Shown here piece after piece: positions 26,889 to 36,105 of a stretch of 64,000 nt of DNA. The notes beneath the pieces were generated by a model. It searched no databases and was not told where the DNA came from. It saw nothing but the letters and a program-made list of their open reading frames with translations. Each line of letters begins with the position of its first letter. Position 1 is the stretch's first letter. Both the position numbers and the translations under genes were made by a program. The stretch comes from Nitrincola iocasae (lineage in GTDB: Bacteria > Pseudomonadota > Gammaproteobacteria > Pseudomonadales > Balneatricaceae), in NCBI RefSeq assembly GCF_008727795.1, contig NZ_CP044222.1:3968001-4032000 (forward strand), read 5' to 3'.

Positions 26889-27703
26889 TATTCGGCTTCC
26901 TGTGTGTCAGGTTGTTGCGCTATCGATTGTTTTAATTCGGCTTCAGTACGTCGGATCAATTCACCGGCCAGAGCTAAATACGCCAGGGCTCCACGGGAAC
27001 TTTTATCATATTGCAGTACCGGTAAACCATGACTGGGCGCTTCAGCCAAACGTACATTGCGTGGAATCACGGTACGATAGACCTTGTCACCAAAGTACTC
27101 CACCAGATGCACAGAGACATCCTTGGTCAGACTCATGCGCGGGTCAAACATGGTTCGCAGTATCCCTTCAATCTTGAGTTCCGGGTTCAGGCGTTTGTGT
27201 ATTTTGTCGATAGTGCCGATCAACGCACTGATCCCTTCAAGGGCATAATATTCACATTGCATCGGAATCAATACGCCAGCCGAGGCTGACAGGGCATTGA
27301 CGGTCAATAGATTCAACGACGGTGGATTATCCAGCAAAATATAATCGTAACGTTCATGCAGGGGCATGAGGGCCATTTTCAGGCGAAATTCACGTCGTGG
27401 CAGTTGCAGTAGTTCCACTTCAGCTGCGGTAAGATCGCCATTAGCACCAATAATATCGAAACCACAGGGTAGTCCGGATAGGATGCACTGCTCAGCGGTC
27501 ATGTCACCGATCAATAACTCATAAGATGAACCCTCAAGTTCATGCTTGTCGACCCCACTGCCCATGGTCGCATTGCCCTGGGGATCCAGGTCAATCAGCA
27601 ACACCCGTTTTTTGGTAGCCGCCAGCGATGCTGCCAGGTTTACACAGGTTGTGGTTTTACCGACACCACCTTTTTGGTTGGTAATCGTGAGAATCTTCGC
27701 CAC
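26888..27703 (-). CDS. parA: Chromosome partitioning ATPase ParA (Soj)
   Basis: The 271-residue product opens MAKILTITNQKGGVGKTTTCVNLA with the deviant Walker A motif of ParA/MinD ATPases and has LIDLDPQGNATMGSG. It starts at GTG 27703, two bases after the rsmG stop, with GGGAG inside the end of rsmG. It drives origin segregation with ParB. Confidence 0.98.
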   Translation of the reverse strand: MAKILTITNQKGGVGKTTTCVNLAASLAATKKRVLLIDLDPQGNATMGSGVDKHELEGSSYELLIGDMTAEQCILSGLPCGFDIIGANGDLTAAEVELLQLPRREFRLKMALMPLHERYDYILLDNPPSLNLLTVNALSASAGVLIPMQCEYYALEGISALIGTIDKIHKRLNPELKIEGILRTMFDPRMSLTKDVSVHLVEYFGDKVYRTVIPRNVRLAEAPSHGLPVLQYDKSSRGALAYLALAGELIRRTEAELKQSIAQQPDTQEAE

Positions 27704-27705
27704 CT

Positions 27706-28329
27706 TCAGGCTCTCCCTAGTATCAGCAGATGTCGTTCAGCATCGCACCCCGGAACAGTTAAAACATGGGTAGACTGCAAACTAAACCCTTCACGAAGTG
27801 TGCTGATTTCCTGTTCAGGATACAGTCCTTTCATGGCAAGAAAAATACCCTTGTCTGCACAAAGATGCGCTGTCCAGTCGAGCATATCGTTCAGCGACGC
27901 GAAAGCCCTGGAAATTACCACATCAAATGGCACTGGTTGATAGGCTTCTACGCGACCTTGAACGACTGTCAGATTATTCAGTCCCAGTTCGGCTTTAACC
28001 TGTTGCTGGAAACGGGTTTTCTTGCCGTTGCTATCAATCGTGGTTACCGCGCAATCAGGTTTACAGATTGCCAGGGGAATTCCGGGTAAACCTGGACCGC
28101 TGCCTACATCAATGATGCGCTCACCACTGACATGCGCCAGGACGCTGAGACTGTCGGCCAAATGCCGGCTGATCATCGCCTCAGGCGATCTGACAGCGGT
28201 CAGGTTGTAGGCCTTGTTCCACTTGATCAGCAGTTCAAGATAAGCAATTAACTGATTGGCCTGAGCATCGCTGATATCGATGCCCATCTGTGTCAGCAGT
28301 CCATCCAGTTGCTTTCGATAATCACTCAT
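27706..28329 (-). CDS. rsmG: 16S rRNA (guanine527-N7)-methyltransferase
   Basis: The 207-residue product contains the SAM-binding IIDVGSGPGLPGIPLAI and VVISRAFASLNDML of RsmG (GidB). It methylates G527 of 16S rRNA. The start overlaps the mnmG stop in an ATGA arrangement, so translation is coupled. Confidence 0.98.
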   Translation of the reverse strand: MSDYRKQLDGLLTQMGIDISDAQANQLIAYLELLIKWNKAYNLTAVRSPEAMISRHLADSLSVLAHVSGERIIDVGSGPGLPGIPLAICKPDCAVTTIDSNGKKTRFQQQVKAELGLNNLTVVQGRVEAYQPVPFDVVISRAFASLNDMLDWTAHLCADKGIFLAMKGLYPEQEISTLREGFSLQSTHVLTVPGCDAERHLLILGRA

Positions 28330-30227
28330 AGTGCCGCAGTCCGAGCCTGTTTTTCGGCCAACTGACGTTTTTTCAGATGCACCAGCAGCAAAGAGATTGC
28401 CGCCGGTGTCATCCCCTGAATGCGGGCTGCCTGGGCAATACTCACCGGCTTAACTGCTTCCAGTTTACTGCGCAGTTCGTTCGACAAGCCCCCAACTTGT
28501 ACATAATCCAGATCGGCAGGCAGCGGGGTATTCTCCTGTTTGCGCATCTGCTCTATTTCACCGCGCTGACGCTCGATATAACCGGCATATTTAAACGCTA
28601 CCTCAACCTGTTCAGCCACAGCCGGATCGGTAACCCCTTCACCGCGGAGTTCACACAGATCGACATAGCCCAGCTCAGGACGACGGATCAGATCAGCCAG
28701 ACTGTATTCACGACTCAGTGGTTTAGTTAATTTTTCAGCTAACTTTGCTGATTCGGGTGAATTTGGCTGAATATAGGTGGTTTCTAGACGCTGTTTTTCC
28801 TGTTCAACCGCTTCACGTTTTCGATCAAAGGCCTGCCAGCGCTCATCTGATACCAGTCCCAGTTCGCGACCTTTTTCAGTCAGGCGCATATCGGCATTAT
28901 CTTCACGTAACACCAGACGGTATTCAGCCCGACTGGTAAACATGCGATAGGGTTCAGAAGTACCATGAGTAATAAGATCATCGACCAAAACCCCCAGGTA
29001 GGCTTCATCCCGACGTGGGTACCACTGGGCTTTTTCCTGAACCTGTAACGCCGCATTCATTCCGGCCAGCAACCCTTGGGCACCGGCTTCTTCATAACCG
29101 GTAGTGCCATTGATCTGTCCGGCAAAATACAGCCCGGATATAAAACGGGTTTCCAGAGTGTGTTTGAGATCCTGAGGATTGAAATAATCATATTCAATGG
29201 CATAGCCCGGTCGGGTGATATGCGCATTTTCAAAGCCCTTGATCGAACGAACCAGATTCAGCTGTACATCAAAGGGCAAGCTGGTAGATATGCCGTTAGG
29301 GTAGAGTTCATGCGTTGTCAGTCCTTCCGGTTCCACAAAAATCTGATGCTGATCCTTATCGGCAAAACGATGAATTTTGTCTTCGATAGATGGGCAGTAT
29401 CGCGGGCCAATACCTTCGATTACCCCACTGTACATAGGGGAACGATCCAATCCGCCACGTATAATTTCATGAGTCTGTGCATTGGTGTAAGTAATATGAC
29501 AGCTCACTTGTTGCGGGTGATCAGTAACATTGCCCATATACGACATAACGGGCGTGGGCGTATCGCCAGGCTGTGCCTGCATTACCGAAAAATCGACACT
29601 ACGGGCATCAATGCGAGGCGGGGTGCCGGTTTTTAAGCGTTCAACCCGAAATGGCATTTCGCGTAAACGCCGCGCAAGTGCAATGGCTGGAGGATCTCCG
29701 GCCCGACCCCCTTGATAATGTTCCAGACCAATATGAATTACACCTCCAAGAAATGTCCCAGCGGTTAGTACCACGGTTTTTGCCTGAAAACGTATGCCAC
29801 TCTGGGTAACTACGCCAGCCACTTTTTCGCCCTTGATAATCAGATCATCAGCGGCTTGTTGAAAAATCTGCAAATGTGGCTGATTTTCCAAAATATTACG
29901 AACCGCTGCTTTGTATAGAATACGGTCTGCCTGAGCACGGGTAGCCCGCACGGCAGGTCCTTTGCGCGCATTCAAGGTACGGAACTGAATACCACCCAGG
30001 TCTGTGGCACGGGCCATCGCACCATCGAGAGCATCAATCTCTTTAACCAAATGACTTTTTCCAATTCCCCCTATAGCGGGGTTACAGGACATCTGTCCGA
30101 GTGTTTCGATGTTATGGGTCAGCAATAGTGTTTTTACACCCATACGTGCCGAAGCCAGTGCCGCTTCGGTACCGGCATGACCACCACCGATGACAATGAC
30201 ATCAAAGTGATCCGGGTAATCCAGCAT
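28326..30227 (-). CDS. mnmG: tRNA uridine-5-carboxymethylaminomethyl modification enzyme MnmG (GidA)
   Basis: The 633-residue product has the N-terminal FAD site (DVIVIGGGHAGTEAALASARMG), the conserved MSCNPAIGGIGKSHLVKEIDALDG, and the C-terminal helical domain. With MnmE it modifies wobble U34 of tRNAs. mnmE is not adjacent; instead an origin-like spacer lies upstream, as in E. coli. Confidence 0.98.
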   Translation of the reverse strand: MLDYPDHFDVIVIGGGHAGTEAALASARMGVKTLLLTHNIETLGQMSCNPAIGGIGKSHLVKEIDALDGAMARATDLGGIQFRTLNARKGPAVRATRAQADRILYKAAVRNILENQPHLQIFQQAADDLIIKGEKVAGVVTQSGIRFQAKTVVLTAGTFLGGVIHIGLEHYQGGRAGDPPAIALARRLREMPFRVERLKTGTPPRIDARSVDFSVMQAQPGDTPTPVMSYMGNVTDHPQQVSCHITYTNAQTHEIIRGGLDRSPMYSGVIEGIGPRYCPSIEDKIHRFADKDQHQIFVEPEGLTTHELYPNGISTSLPFDVQLNLVRSIKGFENAHITRPGYAIEYDYFNPQDLKHTLETRFISGLYFAGQINGTTGYEEAGAQGLLAGMNAALQVQEKAQWYPRRDEAYLGVLVDDLITHGTSEPYRMFTSRAEYRLVLREDNADMRLTEKGRELGLVSDERWQAFDRKREAVEQEKQRLETTYIQPNSPESAKLAEKLTKPLSREYSLADLIRRPELGYVDLCELRGEGVTDPAVAEQVEVAFKYAGYIERQRGEIEQMRKQENTPLPADLDYVQVGGLSNELRSKLEAVKPVSIAQAARIQGMTPAAISLLLVHLKKRQLAEKQARTAAL

Positions 30228-30299
30228 TCGTTATCACCGTTAACAATTGAGCCTGATTGGCAGGCAGTTATTTCAAGGGGGCTAAGTATAGCCTTCTGA

Positions 30300-30720
30300 A
30301 CGCCGATAAGGAATGGTCAAAAAATGATCAGTGTGTGTAAGCAGGTTTGATATTAATTAAATAAAGTCTTTTAAGAAGAAAAGCTTATTGTTGTGTTTAT
30401 AGTAACTGAGCTATTTTTCTGTGTAGAAGCAGGTAAACTTATTATTTTTCATGGTGTTAGCTTATGGTTAACTCTGTTACTTCAGGGCACTTGAAGATGT
30501 GTTGCGGATGTTGAGCAGCTGTGAATAAAAGTGCTACTTACCCACAGGTGAAGTTATGCACAGTTTTATGCCAAGGTTGTTACCGGTTAATTATACATAT
30601 TACACACAAGTAAAAGTGGATAAGTATTTTTTCAGGCCCTGTTGGTGGTAAAAATAGTAATAACCTGTGTTTAAGCTGTGCTTTTATCCACAATTACACT
30701 GAAAACAAGGGATTAAAATA
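30300..30720. other. Probable chromosomal replication origin (oriC)
   Basis: The 567-base gap between mnmG and the next gene has the layout of E. coli oriC. An AT-rich stretch lies next to mnmG (about 30340-30450), suited to duplex unwinding. DnaA-box sequences follow: TTATCCACA, perfect, at 30684-30692; TTACCCACA at 30538-30546; TTATGCACA at 30554-30562; TTACACACA at 30600-30608; and TTATCCACT on the minus strand at 30615-30623. parAB lies nearby. No dnaA gene adjoins, so origin function is inferred. Confidence 0.75.
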
Positions 30721-30723
30721 GCT

Positions 30724-30751
30724 TTGGGTCAGTGGAAAACTAAGTTACACT
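30724..30751 (+). promoter_or_regulatory. Possible promoter of the PCu(A)C-like gene
   Basis: TTGGGT and TACACT are 16 bases apart and end 43 bases before the start codon. Both boxes are imperfect. Confidence 0.35.
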
Positions 30752-30794
30752 GGTTGTTGAGTAGGGGTAATCCCTTAACAAATAAGGAGAGTAA

Positions 30795-31346
30795 ATGATG
30801 AGTATTGTTCGTTTTGGAGCCATATTACTGGTTAGTCTGTGCTTTTCTGCTCATGCTATGGCTGAAAAAATTTATGTGGACAGTGCCTGGAGCCCCTATT
30901 TTGCAGTTCCTGAGCTGGATAGTGCTCCGGTTTATATGACGATCACTAACTTATCCGCTAAGCAACGTCAGTTGTTATCAGTATCAACCGACGTTGCTGA
31001 TCAGGTATTGATTCAAAGTATGGAAACGGTTGCAGATGTAGCTCAGGTCACTGATATCAGTGCTGTGGCTCTACCCAGTGGTGTACCGATTAATATGGAT
31101 AACTCCGGTTTATATCTACTACTGGACGGAATTAATGAACCTTTACGTGCCGGTAGTCGCTTCAACATAAATCTGATGTTTGATGAGGGTGAGTCGCAGA
31201 CAGTTCGGGTTCAGGTACGTTCAGTAGCTGTGAGTGGTGATCGTATGTTGGAAAATCTGCGTACTGATCCCATGCAACAAGGACTTTCACCACGACGTTC
31301 AGAGGGTTTGGATGAAGGGGTTATGACGGATCCCTTGATCCGTTAA
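30795..31346 (+). CDS. PCu(A)C-like periplasmic protein with lost copper ligands
   Basis: The 183-residue product has a signal peptide (cleaved after AMAE) and a PCu(A)C (DUF461) domain: APVYMTITNLSAK, LPSGVPINM, a GLYLLLDGINEPLRAGSRF segment and a final beta strand. The usual HE(x)nM and HLML copper ligands appear as QSM and LYLLL, so canonical Cu(I) binding looks lost. About 30 C-terminal residues extend past the domain. AAGGAG precedes ATG 30795 (a second ATG follows at once). It could be a structural relative or handle another ligand. Confidence 0.75.
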   Translation: MMSIVRFGAILLVSLCFSAHAMAEKIYVDSAWSPYFAVPELDSAPVYMTITNLSAKQRQLLSVSTDVADQVLIQSMETVADVAQVTDISAVALPSGVPINMDNSGLYLLLDGINEPLRAGSRFNINLMFDEGESQTVRVQVRSVAVSGDRMLENLRTDPMQQGLSPRRSEGLDEGVMTDPLIR

Positions 31347-31368
31347 CTGGCATATTTGGATTGTCTAC

Positions 31369-31404
31369 TGGCACCCTGAATAACCAGGTTCAGGGTGCCA
31401 TTTT
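31369..31404. terminator. Intrinsic terminator after PCu(A)C-like gene
   Basis: TGGCACCCTGAA and TTCAGGGTGCCA form a perfect 12-bp stem with an 8-base loop, followed by TTTT. It separates the convergent genes. Confidence 0.85.
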
Positions 31405-31424
31405 CAGCTGTTTATCAGCTTAAA

Positions 31425-31982
31425 TCAGGGTTGTGAAAAGGGTAGTGGTTGACCAGTGTCACGTTTAACCTCGAAAACATTCAGTGTCATCGCCACCAGG
31501 CTGTAATAACCCAGAATACCGATCAGGTCGACTAATGCCGCTTCTCCCCACTTGGACACTGCTTGCTGATAAAGTGAGTCTGGAATCCGTTTTGTGCTAT
31601 AGAGTGTCCGGGTGATCTGATAGACCAAAGCTTCTTCTGTATCGGCAAATACAGGTTCTTCTCCCAGGCGTATTGCTTCAGTGACTTGGCTATTTATACC
31701 GGCCTGATGTGCAATAGGTTCATGTATCTGCCATTCGGCCTGAGATTGCCAGCAGGCGGCGGTTGTCAGAATAGCCAACTCACTGAGTCTAAGTGGAATA
31801 CGGGTATGATAACGGCAGTAAGCTCCGAGTTTCTGGGCATGATCAGCCAGTTCAGGACTGTGTACCCAGGCTAGAAAAGGGCCATCCAGATTGCCTCTGG
31901 GGCCCTGTAGAATGCTGTTTAGCACACATTGTTGCTCGGGAGTGGTATTTTCAGAAGTTAATTCTGTTAAACGTGATTGCAT
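31425..31982 (-). CDS. Carboxymuconolactone decarboxylase-family protein
   Basis: The 185-residue all-helical product shows the CMD/AhpD-like pattern: RIPLRLSELAILTTAACW followed by EWQIHEPIAHQAGI. The CxxC redox pair of AhpD is absent, placing it with decarboxylase-like or uncharacterised members. It starts 9 bases after the class III aminotransferase stop, so the two are probably co-transcribed, but their joint pathway is unclear. Confidence 0.85.
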   Translation of the reverse strand: MQSRLTELTSENTTPEQQCVLNSILQGPRGNLDGPFLAWVHSPELADHAQKLGAYCRYHTRIPLRLSELAILTTAACWQSQAEWQIHEPIAHQAGINSQVTEAIRLGEEPVFADTEEALVYQITRTLYSTKRIPDSLYQQAVSKWGEAALVDLIGILGYYSLVAMTLNVFEVKRDTGQPLPFSQP

Positions 31983-31991
31983 CGTTTTTCC

Positions 31992-33320
31992 TTAAACCTT
32001 GTTCAGGACCAGATCGATAGACCGGCTTAGCTTATCGATTATTTCAGCGATATGTGCTTCGGTAATAATATATGGCGGTGCCAACAGTATGTGGTCGCCA
32101 TCTTTACCATTAAGTGTTCCACCCATGGGGTAACACATCAGCCCTTGCTGCATGGCAGTCGCTTTGATTTTGGCATGCAGTTTCAGTGATGTATCAAAAG
32201 GGGCTTTGCTTTCCCGGTCTTTGACCAGTTCTATACCTCGGAACAAACCACGTCCGCGAATATCACCAACATGCGGATGATCGCCAAGTGCCTGAATAAG
32301 GGCCTGCTGAAGTTTTTCGCCCATCAGGGTTACATTATCGAGTAAATGATCAGACTCTATACGCTGTTGAACCGCCAAAGCAGCAGCACAGGCTGTGGCA
32401 TGACCTATATAGGTATGGCCATGCTGAAAAAATCCGGAGCCATTACGTAATGTAGCAATAATATCTTCACTGACCAGTGTGGCACCGATAGGCTGATAAC
32501 CGCCACCCAGGCCTTTGGCTATACAGATAAGATCAGGTTCTATGCCTTCCTGAGCACTGGCAAATAAAGCCCCGGTGCGTCCCATGCCACACATTACTTC
32601 ATCGGCAATTAGTAAAATACCATGACGTGAACAGATGTCGCGCATACGTTTGAAGTAACCAGCAACCGCTGGTACCGCACCCAGGGTAGCACCGACAACC
32701 GGTTCGGCAATAAAGGCCATAATATTTTCGCCACCGAGTTCAGCAATCTTCTCTTCCAGCTCATTGCCCAGACGCTGGACAAAATCAGTGTCAGTCTCGT
32801 CACTCAGTTGTTCGCGATAGGCATAACAAGGGCTCAGATGGTGAATATTGATTAACAGGGGTTCAAACTGCTGACGCCGCCAGAGGTTTCCGCCGGTTGC
32901 CAAAGCACCGAGGGTATTACCATGGTAGCTCTGACGTCGGGCAATGATATGTTTACGCTGTGGCTCGCCTTTTTCTACAAAAAACTGGCGGGCTAGTTTC
33001 AGTGCTGATTCCACCGCTTCTGAGCCACCAGAAACAAAGTACACTGAATTGAGTGAGCCTGGAGCGCGTTCAGCCAGAAAATCAGCCAGTTGTTCCATTG
33101 GCTCTGTGGTAAAGAAGGAGCTGTGTGCGTAAGCAATAGAGTCAACCTGATTTTTAATTGCCGCTATTACGCTGGTATCACTGTGGCCCAGACAGGAGAC
33201 AGCGGCACCGCCACAGGCATCGAGGTAACGCTTATTGTCAGCATCAATAATGTACACTCCATCACCTTTTACCGCGGTGGGGTAACTCTGAAGCAAACTG
33301 CGATGCAATACATGGCTCAT
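31992..33320 (-). CDS. Class III (fold-type I) PLP aminotransferase
   Basis: From ATG 33320 (AAGGA upstream) the product has 442 residues. It has the class III features: FVSGGSEAVESALKLAR for PLP phosphate, RRQSYHGNTLGAL, the Asp in LLIADEVMCGMGRTG and the Schiff-base Lys in CIAKGLGGGYQPIGA. It transfers an amino group from an omega- or diamino compound to a keto acid. The family includes GABA, diaminopelargonate and other aminotransferases, and I cannot name the substrate. An upstream in-frame ATG at 33338 lacks a ribosome site. The CMD-family gene follows in the same direction. Confidence 0.9.
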   Translation of the reverse strand: MSHVLHRSLLQSYPTAVKGDGVYIIDADNKRYLDACGGAAVSCLGHSDTSVIAAIKNQVDSIAYAHSSFFTTEPMEQLADFLAERAPGSLNSVYFVSGGSEAVESALKLARQFFVEKGEPQRKHIIARRQSYHGNTLGALATGGNLWRRQQFEPLLINIHHLSPCYAYREQLSDETDTDFVQRLGNELEEKIAELGGENIMAFIAEPVVGATLGAVPAVAGYFKRMRDICSRHGILLIADEVMCGMGRTGALFASAQEGIEPDLICIAKGLGGGYQPIGATLVSEDIIATLRNGSGFFQHGHTYIGHATACAAALAVQQRIESDHLLDNVTLMGEKLQQALIQALGDHPHVGDIRGRGLFRGIELVKDRESKAPFDTSLKLHAKIKATAMQQGLMCYPMGGTLNGKDGDHILLAPPYIITEAHIAEIIDKLSRSIDLVLNKV

Positions 33321-33443
33321 GACACATCCTTGAAACAATTAGGGTGAGTACCATTAACCTTTAGTAAGGAAAACTGGCAAAAAATAGTAATTAACGCAAG
33401 CCGAAAGTATAGGTCAAATTTTCAGGCCGCACGACTGGATTCA

Positions 33444-34967
33444 TTAGAGTTTTTGTATGTTTTTCAAGTTTTTTTCGGCGGTATTCAGAATAGATTGCTG
33501 TTCTACTTCATTAAATTTTTGCCAGTTACGATACACCATCGTCATACGCGGATTAGTGCTGAATTTATCCGCATGTTTATGAATAAAGTGCCAATATAGA
33601 CTGTTGAAGGGACAACTGCTCGAACCTGAGCGACGTTTGACATCATAGTGGCACTTTTTACAATAGTGACTCATCTTATTCAGGTAGTTACCTGAAGCAG
33701 CATAGGGTTTGCTGGCGATCAGACCGCCATCAGCAAACAAACTCATGCCTCGAGTATTAGGCATTTCAACCCACTCTATAGCATCCATATAGATTCCCAG
33801 ATACCAGTGATCTACTGCATCGGGATGGAGCCCGGCAAGTAAGGCGAAATTTCCAGTGACCATTAAGCGTTGAATATGGTGCGCATAGGCCTGCTCAAGT
33901 GATTGGGTAATCGCATGAGCCATGCACTGCATGCGGGTTTGTCCTGTCCAGTAAAAATCGGGTAAAGCTCGTTTGGCAGATAAATAGTTTTGGTTTGCAT
34001 AGTCAGGCATATGTGCCCAATAAAGCGCTCGTACATATTCCCGCCACCCCAATATCTGACGAATAAAACCCTCTATTTGTGCCAGTGATATGTCTTGTTG
34101 ATGTGCTTGCCAGTGGTTTTCAGCCGCACGAATCACTTCGATTGGCTGCAGCATTTTCGTATTCAGGCAAAATGACAGTCGACTGTGAAACAGGCTCCAG
34201 CCACGTTCTGTCATGGCATCCTGGTACTGACCGAAGTGGGGTAAACACTGATGTAAAAAATGCTGTAATAATTGTCGTGCCTGTTGGCGGTTAACCGGCC
34301 ATATAAAGTGATGCGGATCCAGGCTTCCCAGTGTTTTAACCTGGTGGTGTTGCAGTCGTGCATAGATTGCAGAAACATCTTCACTGAACAGCAATGGCTC
34401 CGGTATGCCGATGTTATCAGGCAAACGATTACGGTTTTCACTGTCAAAGTTCCAGCGTCCTCCCAAGGGTTTACCTTCACTATCCATCAAAACATTATGG
34501 GTTTTACGTAAATGCCGGTAAAAAAACTCCATCCGACTGTGTGGTAAGCTATTCCAGGCATCACGCGAGGTTAAAAAATGTTCGGTATCAACCATAGTTA
34601 CTGGAATGTTTAATGATGCAGCAAACTGACTGAGTTGTTTATCCAGGCGGTATTCATCGGGTGCCTGGTAACTAAACTGGGTGATGTTATGCAGGGCTAT
34701 ACGGTTGGCAAGTAGGTCGGGCAGATCTTTGAACTGGGCTGTTTCATTCAGAGTCAGGTAGTCAACCTGATGACCCGCTTGTTGCAATGCCTGGGCAAAC
34801 TGCTGCATAGCCATAAAAAAACCAGTGATCTTTTGTACATGGTGAACAACATAGCTGGTTTCCTGAGTTAGCTCAGCGATAAGGTAGATGACTCGGTCAT
34901 CGAGGCGTTTATACCAGCTATGAGCCGCATTTAATTGATCACCCAGAATCAGTCGTAGTTCTTTCAT
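33444..34967 (-). CDS. Iron-sulfur bacterial cryptochrome/photolyase (FeS-BCP, PhrB/CryB-like)
   Basis: The 507-residue product begins LRLILGDQLNAAHSW and has the deoxyribodipyrimidine photolyase-related fold. Four Cys that would ligate a 4Fe-4S cluster are at 348, 436, 439 and 452, the same spacing as Agrobacterium PhrB. GRWNFDSENR is a family motif. Known members repair (6-4) photoproducts or act as light-sensing cryptochromes using FAD and a lumazine antenna. No light-related genes adjoin, and the choice between repair and sensing is open. Confidence 0.92.
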   Translation of the reverse strand: MKELRLILGDQLNAAHSWYKRLDDRVIYLIAELTQETSYVVHHVQKITGFFMAMQQFAQALQQAGHQVDYLTLNETAQFKDLPDLLANRIALHNITQFSYQAPDEYRLDKQLSQFAASLNIPVTMVDTEHFLTSRDAWNSLPHSRMEFFYRHLRKTHNVLMDSEGKPLGGRWNFDSENRNRLPDNIGIPEPLLFSEDVSAIYARLQHHQVKTLGSLDPHHFIWPVNRQQARQLLQHFLHQCLPHFGQYQDAMTERGWSLFHSRLSFCLNTKMLQPIEVIRAAENHWQAHQQDISLAQIEGFIRQILGWREYVRALYWAHMPDYANQNYLSAKRALPDFYWTGQTRMQCMAHAITQSLEQAYAHHIQRLMVTGNFALLAGLHPDAVDHWYLGIYMDAIEWVEMPNTRGMSLFADGGLIASKPYAASGNYLNKMSHYCKKCHYDVKRRSGSSSCPFNSLYWHFIHKHADKFSTNPRMTMVYRNWQKFNEVEQQSILNTAEKNLKNIQKL

Positions 34968-35105
34968 AATGTATTCGATGCTTGAGGACTAATACCAAGT
35001 TACGCGCTTCAGCTCTGTTTAGATTTACAGAAATTGTGGATAACTCTGTATATAAAGTGTATTAAATATCTGTAGACTTGGTGGGTAATCTTGTATAAGT
35101 TTTAT

Positions 35106-36002
35106 TTATTTATGTAATTCAATATGTTGACTTTTTATCTGTTGGATCAGTAAAGCGACCACTATCATTACCAACCCGACTAGTGTTGCCGGATAAATTT
35201 GCTCGCCAACCAGAAATCGCAGAAAAATCAATGAGACAAAGGGTGAGATAAAAATCAGGTTAGATATTCGCGCGGTATTTTCGGCATAACGCATCGCCAT
35301 CAGCCACAGAATAAAGGCAATACCCATTTCAAAGATGCCGACATAGATAGCGCCTAACCAGCCTTGCCAGTGAACCAGATGAAAATCCGACAGTAGAATG
35401 GTAGCCAGTGTAATCATCGGCAGCGCCAGCATGAAGCTCAGCGTCAGAGAAAGCAGTGGATCAGCTTGATTACGCGTGTTGAGGATCCAGTAACCTGCCC
35501 AGATAAAGGTCGAAAATAATGCCAGTGCCACCCCGATAGGGTCATCGAATTGCAGGCTGAGCAGATTACCCCGGGTAGCGATGACCATCGCACCAGCATA
35601 GCCCAACGCGATGGCAATCCAATCCTGACGGCGGATGGATTGTCCCAGAAAAGGCACAGCCAGCAGGGTCAGGGTAATTGCCCAGGTATAGTTGAGTGTC
35701 TGTGCCTGCTGCGCTGGCAGACGATCATAGGCCTGAAATAATACCAGATAATAAAGTGTCGGATTCATCAACCCGGCCAGTATAAAAAAACCGGGATGCC
35801 GCCTCAATGTAGGTAGCAGTTGTGACAAACGACCTTGGACAGTCAGTATGCCTAGTAGCAGAGTCACTGATGTCAGTGTAGCAACCCATAACAACTGAGC
35901 TGGAGAGAAATAGTCCAGCGATAGCTTGAAGGCTGTAGCCACCGTTGACCAGCAGGCAACTGCACCTAATGCCAGCAGTACAGCTTTTTTCTGATCCTTC
36001 AT
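35106..36002 (-). CDS. EamA/DMT-family transporter
   Basis: The 298-residue product has ten hydrophobic segments in two EamA repeats (ALGAVACWSTVATAFKLSL early and FIWAGYWILNTR mid-protein). Such proteins export amino acids or other small metabolites. It stands alone between the photolyase gene and the divergent GGDEF-EAL gene, so its substrate is unknown. Confidence 0.9.
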   Translation of the reverse strand: MKDQKKAVLLALGAVACWSTVATAFKLSLDYFSPAQLLWVATLTSVTLLLGILTVQGRLSQLLPTLRRHPGFFILAGLMNPTLYYLVLFQAYDRLPAQQAQTLNYTWAITLTLLAVPFLGQSIRRQDWIAIALGYAGAMVIATRGNLLSLQFDDPIGVALALFSTFIWAGYWILNTRNQADPLLSLTLSFMLALPMITLATILLSDFHLVHWQGWLGAIYVGIFEMGIAFILWLMAMRYAENTARISNLIFISPFVSLIFLRFLVGEQIYPATLVGLVMIVVALLIQQIKSQHIELHK

Positions 36003-36105
36003 GTGAAAATAATACCTATGGTCAATATAAGTGTGTCAAAACCTGGCAGACTACGCTAAGCGTCTATACTGCATAAATCAACTGATAAAGGGTGGTATGT
36101 TGTAG

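Noticed and set aside
25879..30794. parS site near parAB
   Set aside because: I looked for TGTTTCACGTGAAACA and close variants around parAB and the origin and saw none; a computed search of the whole genome is needed.
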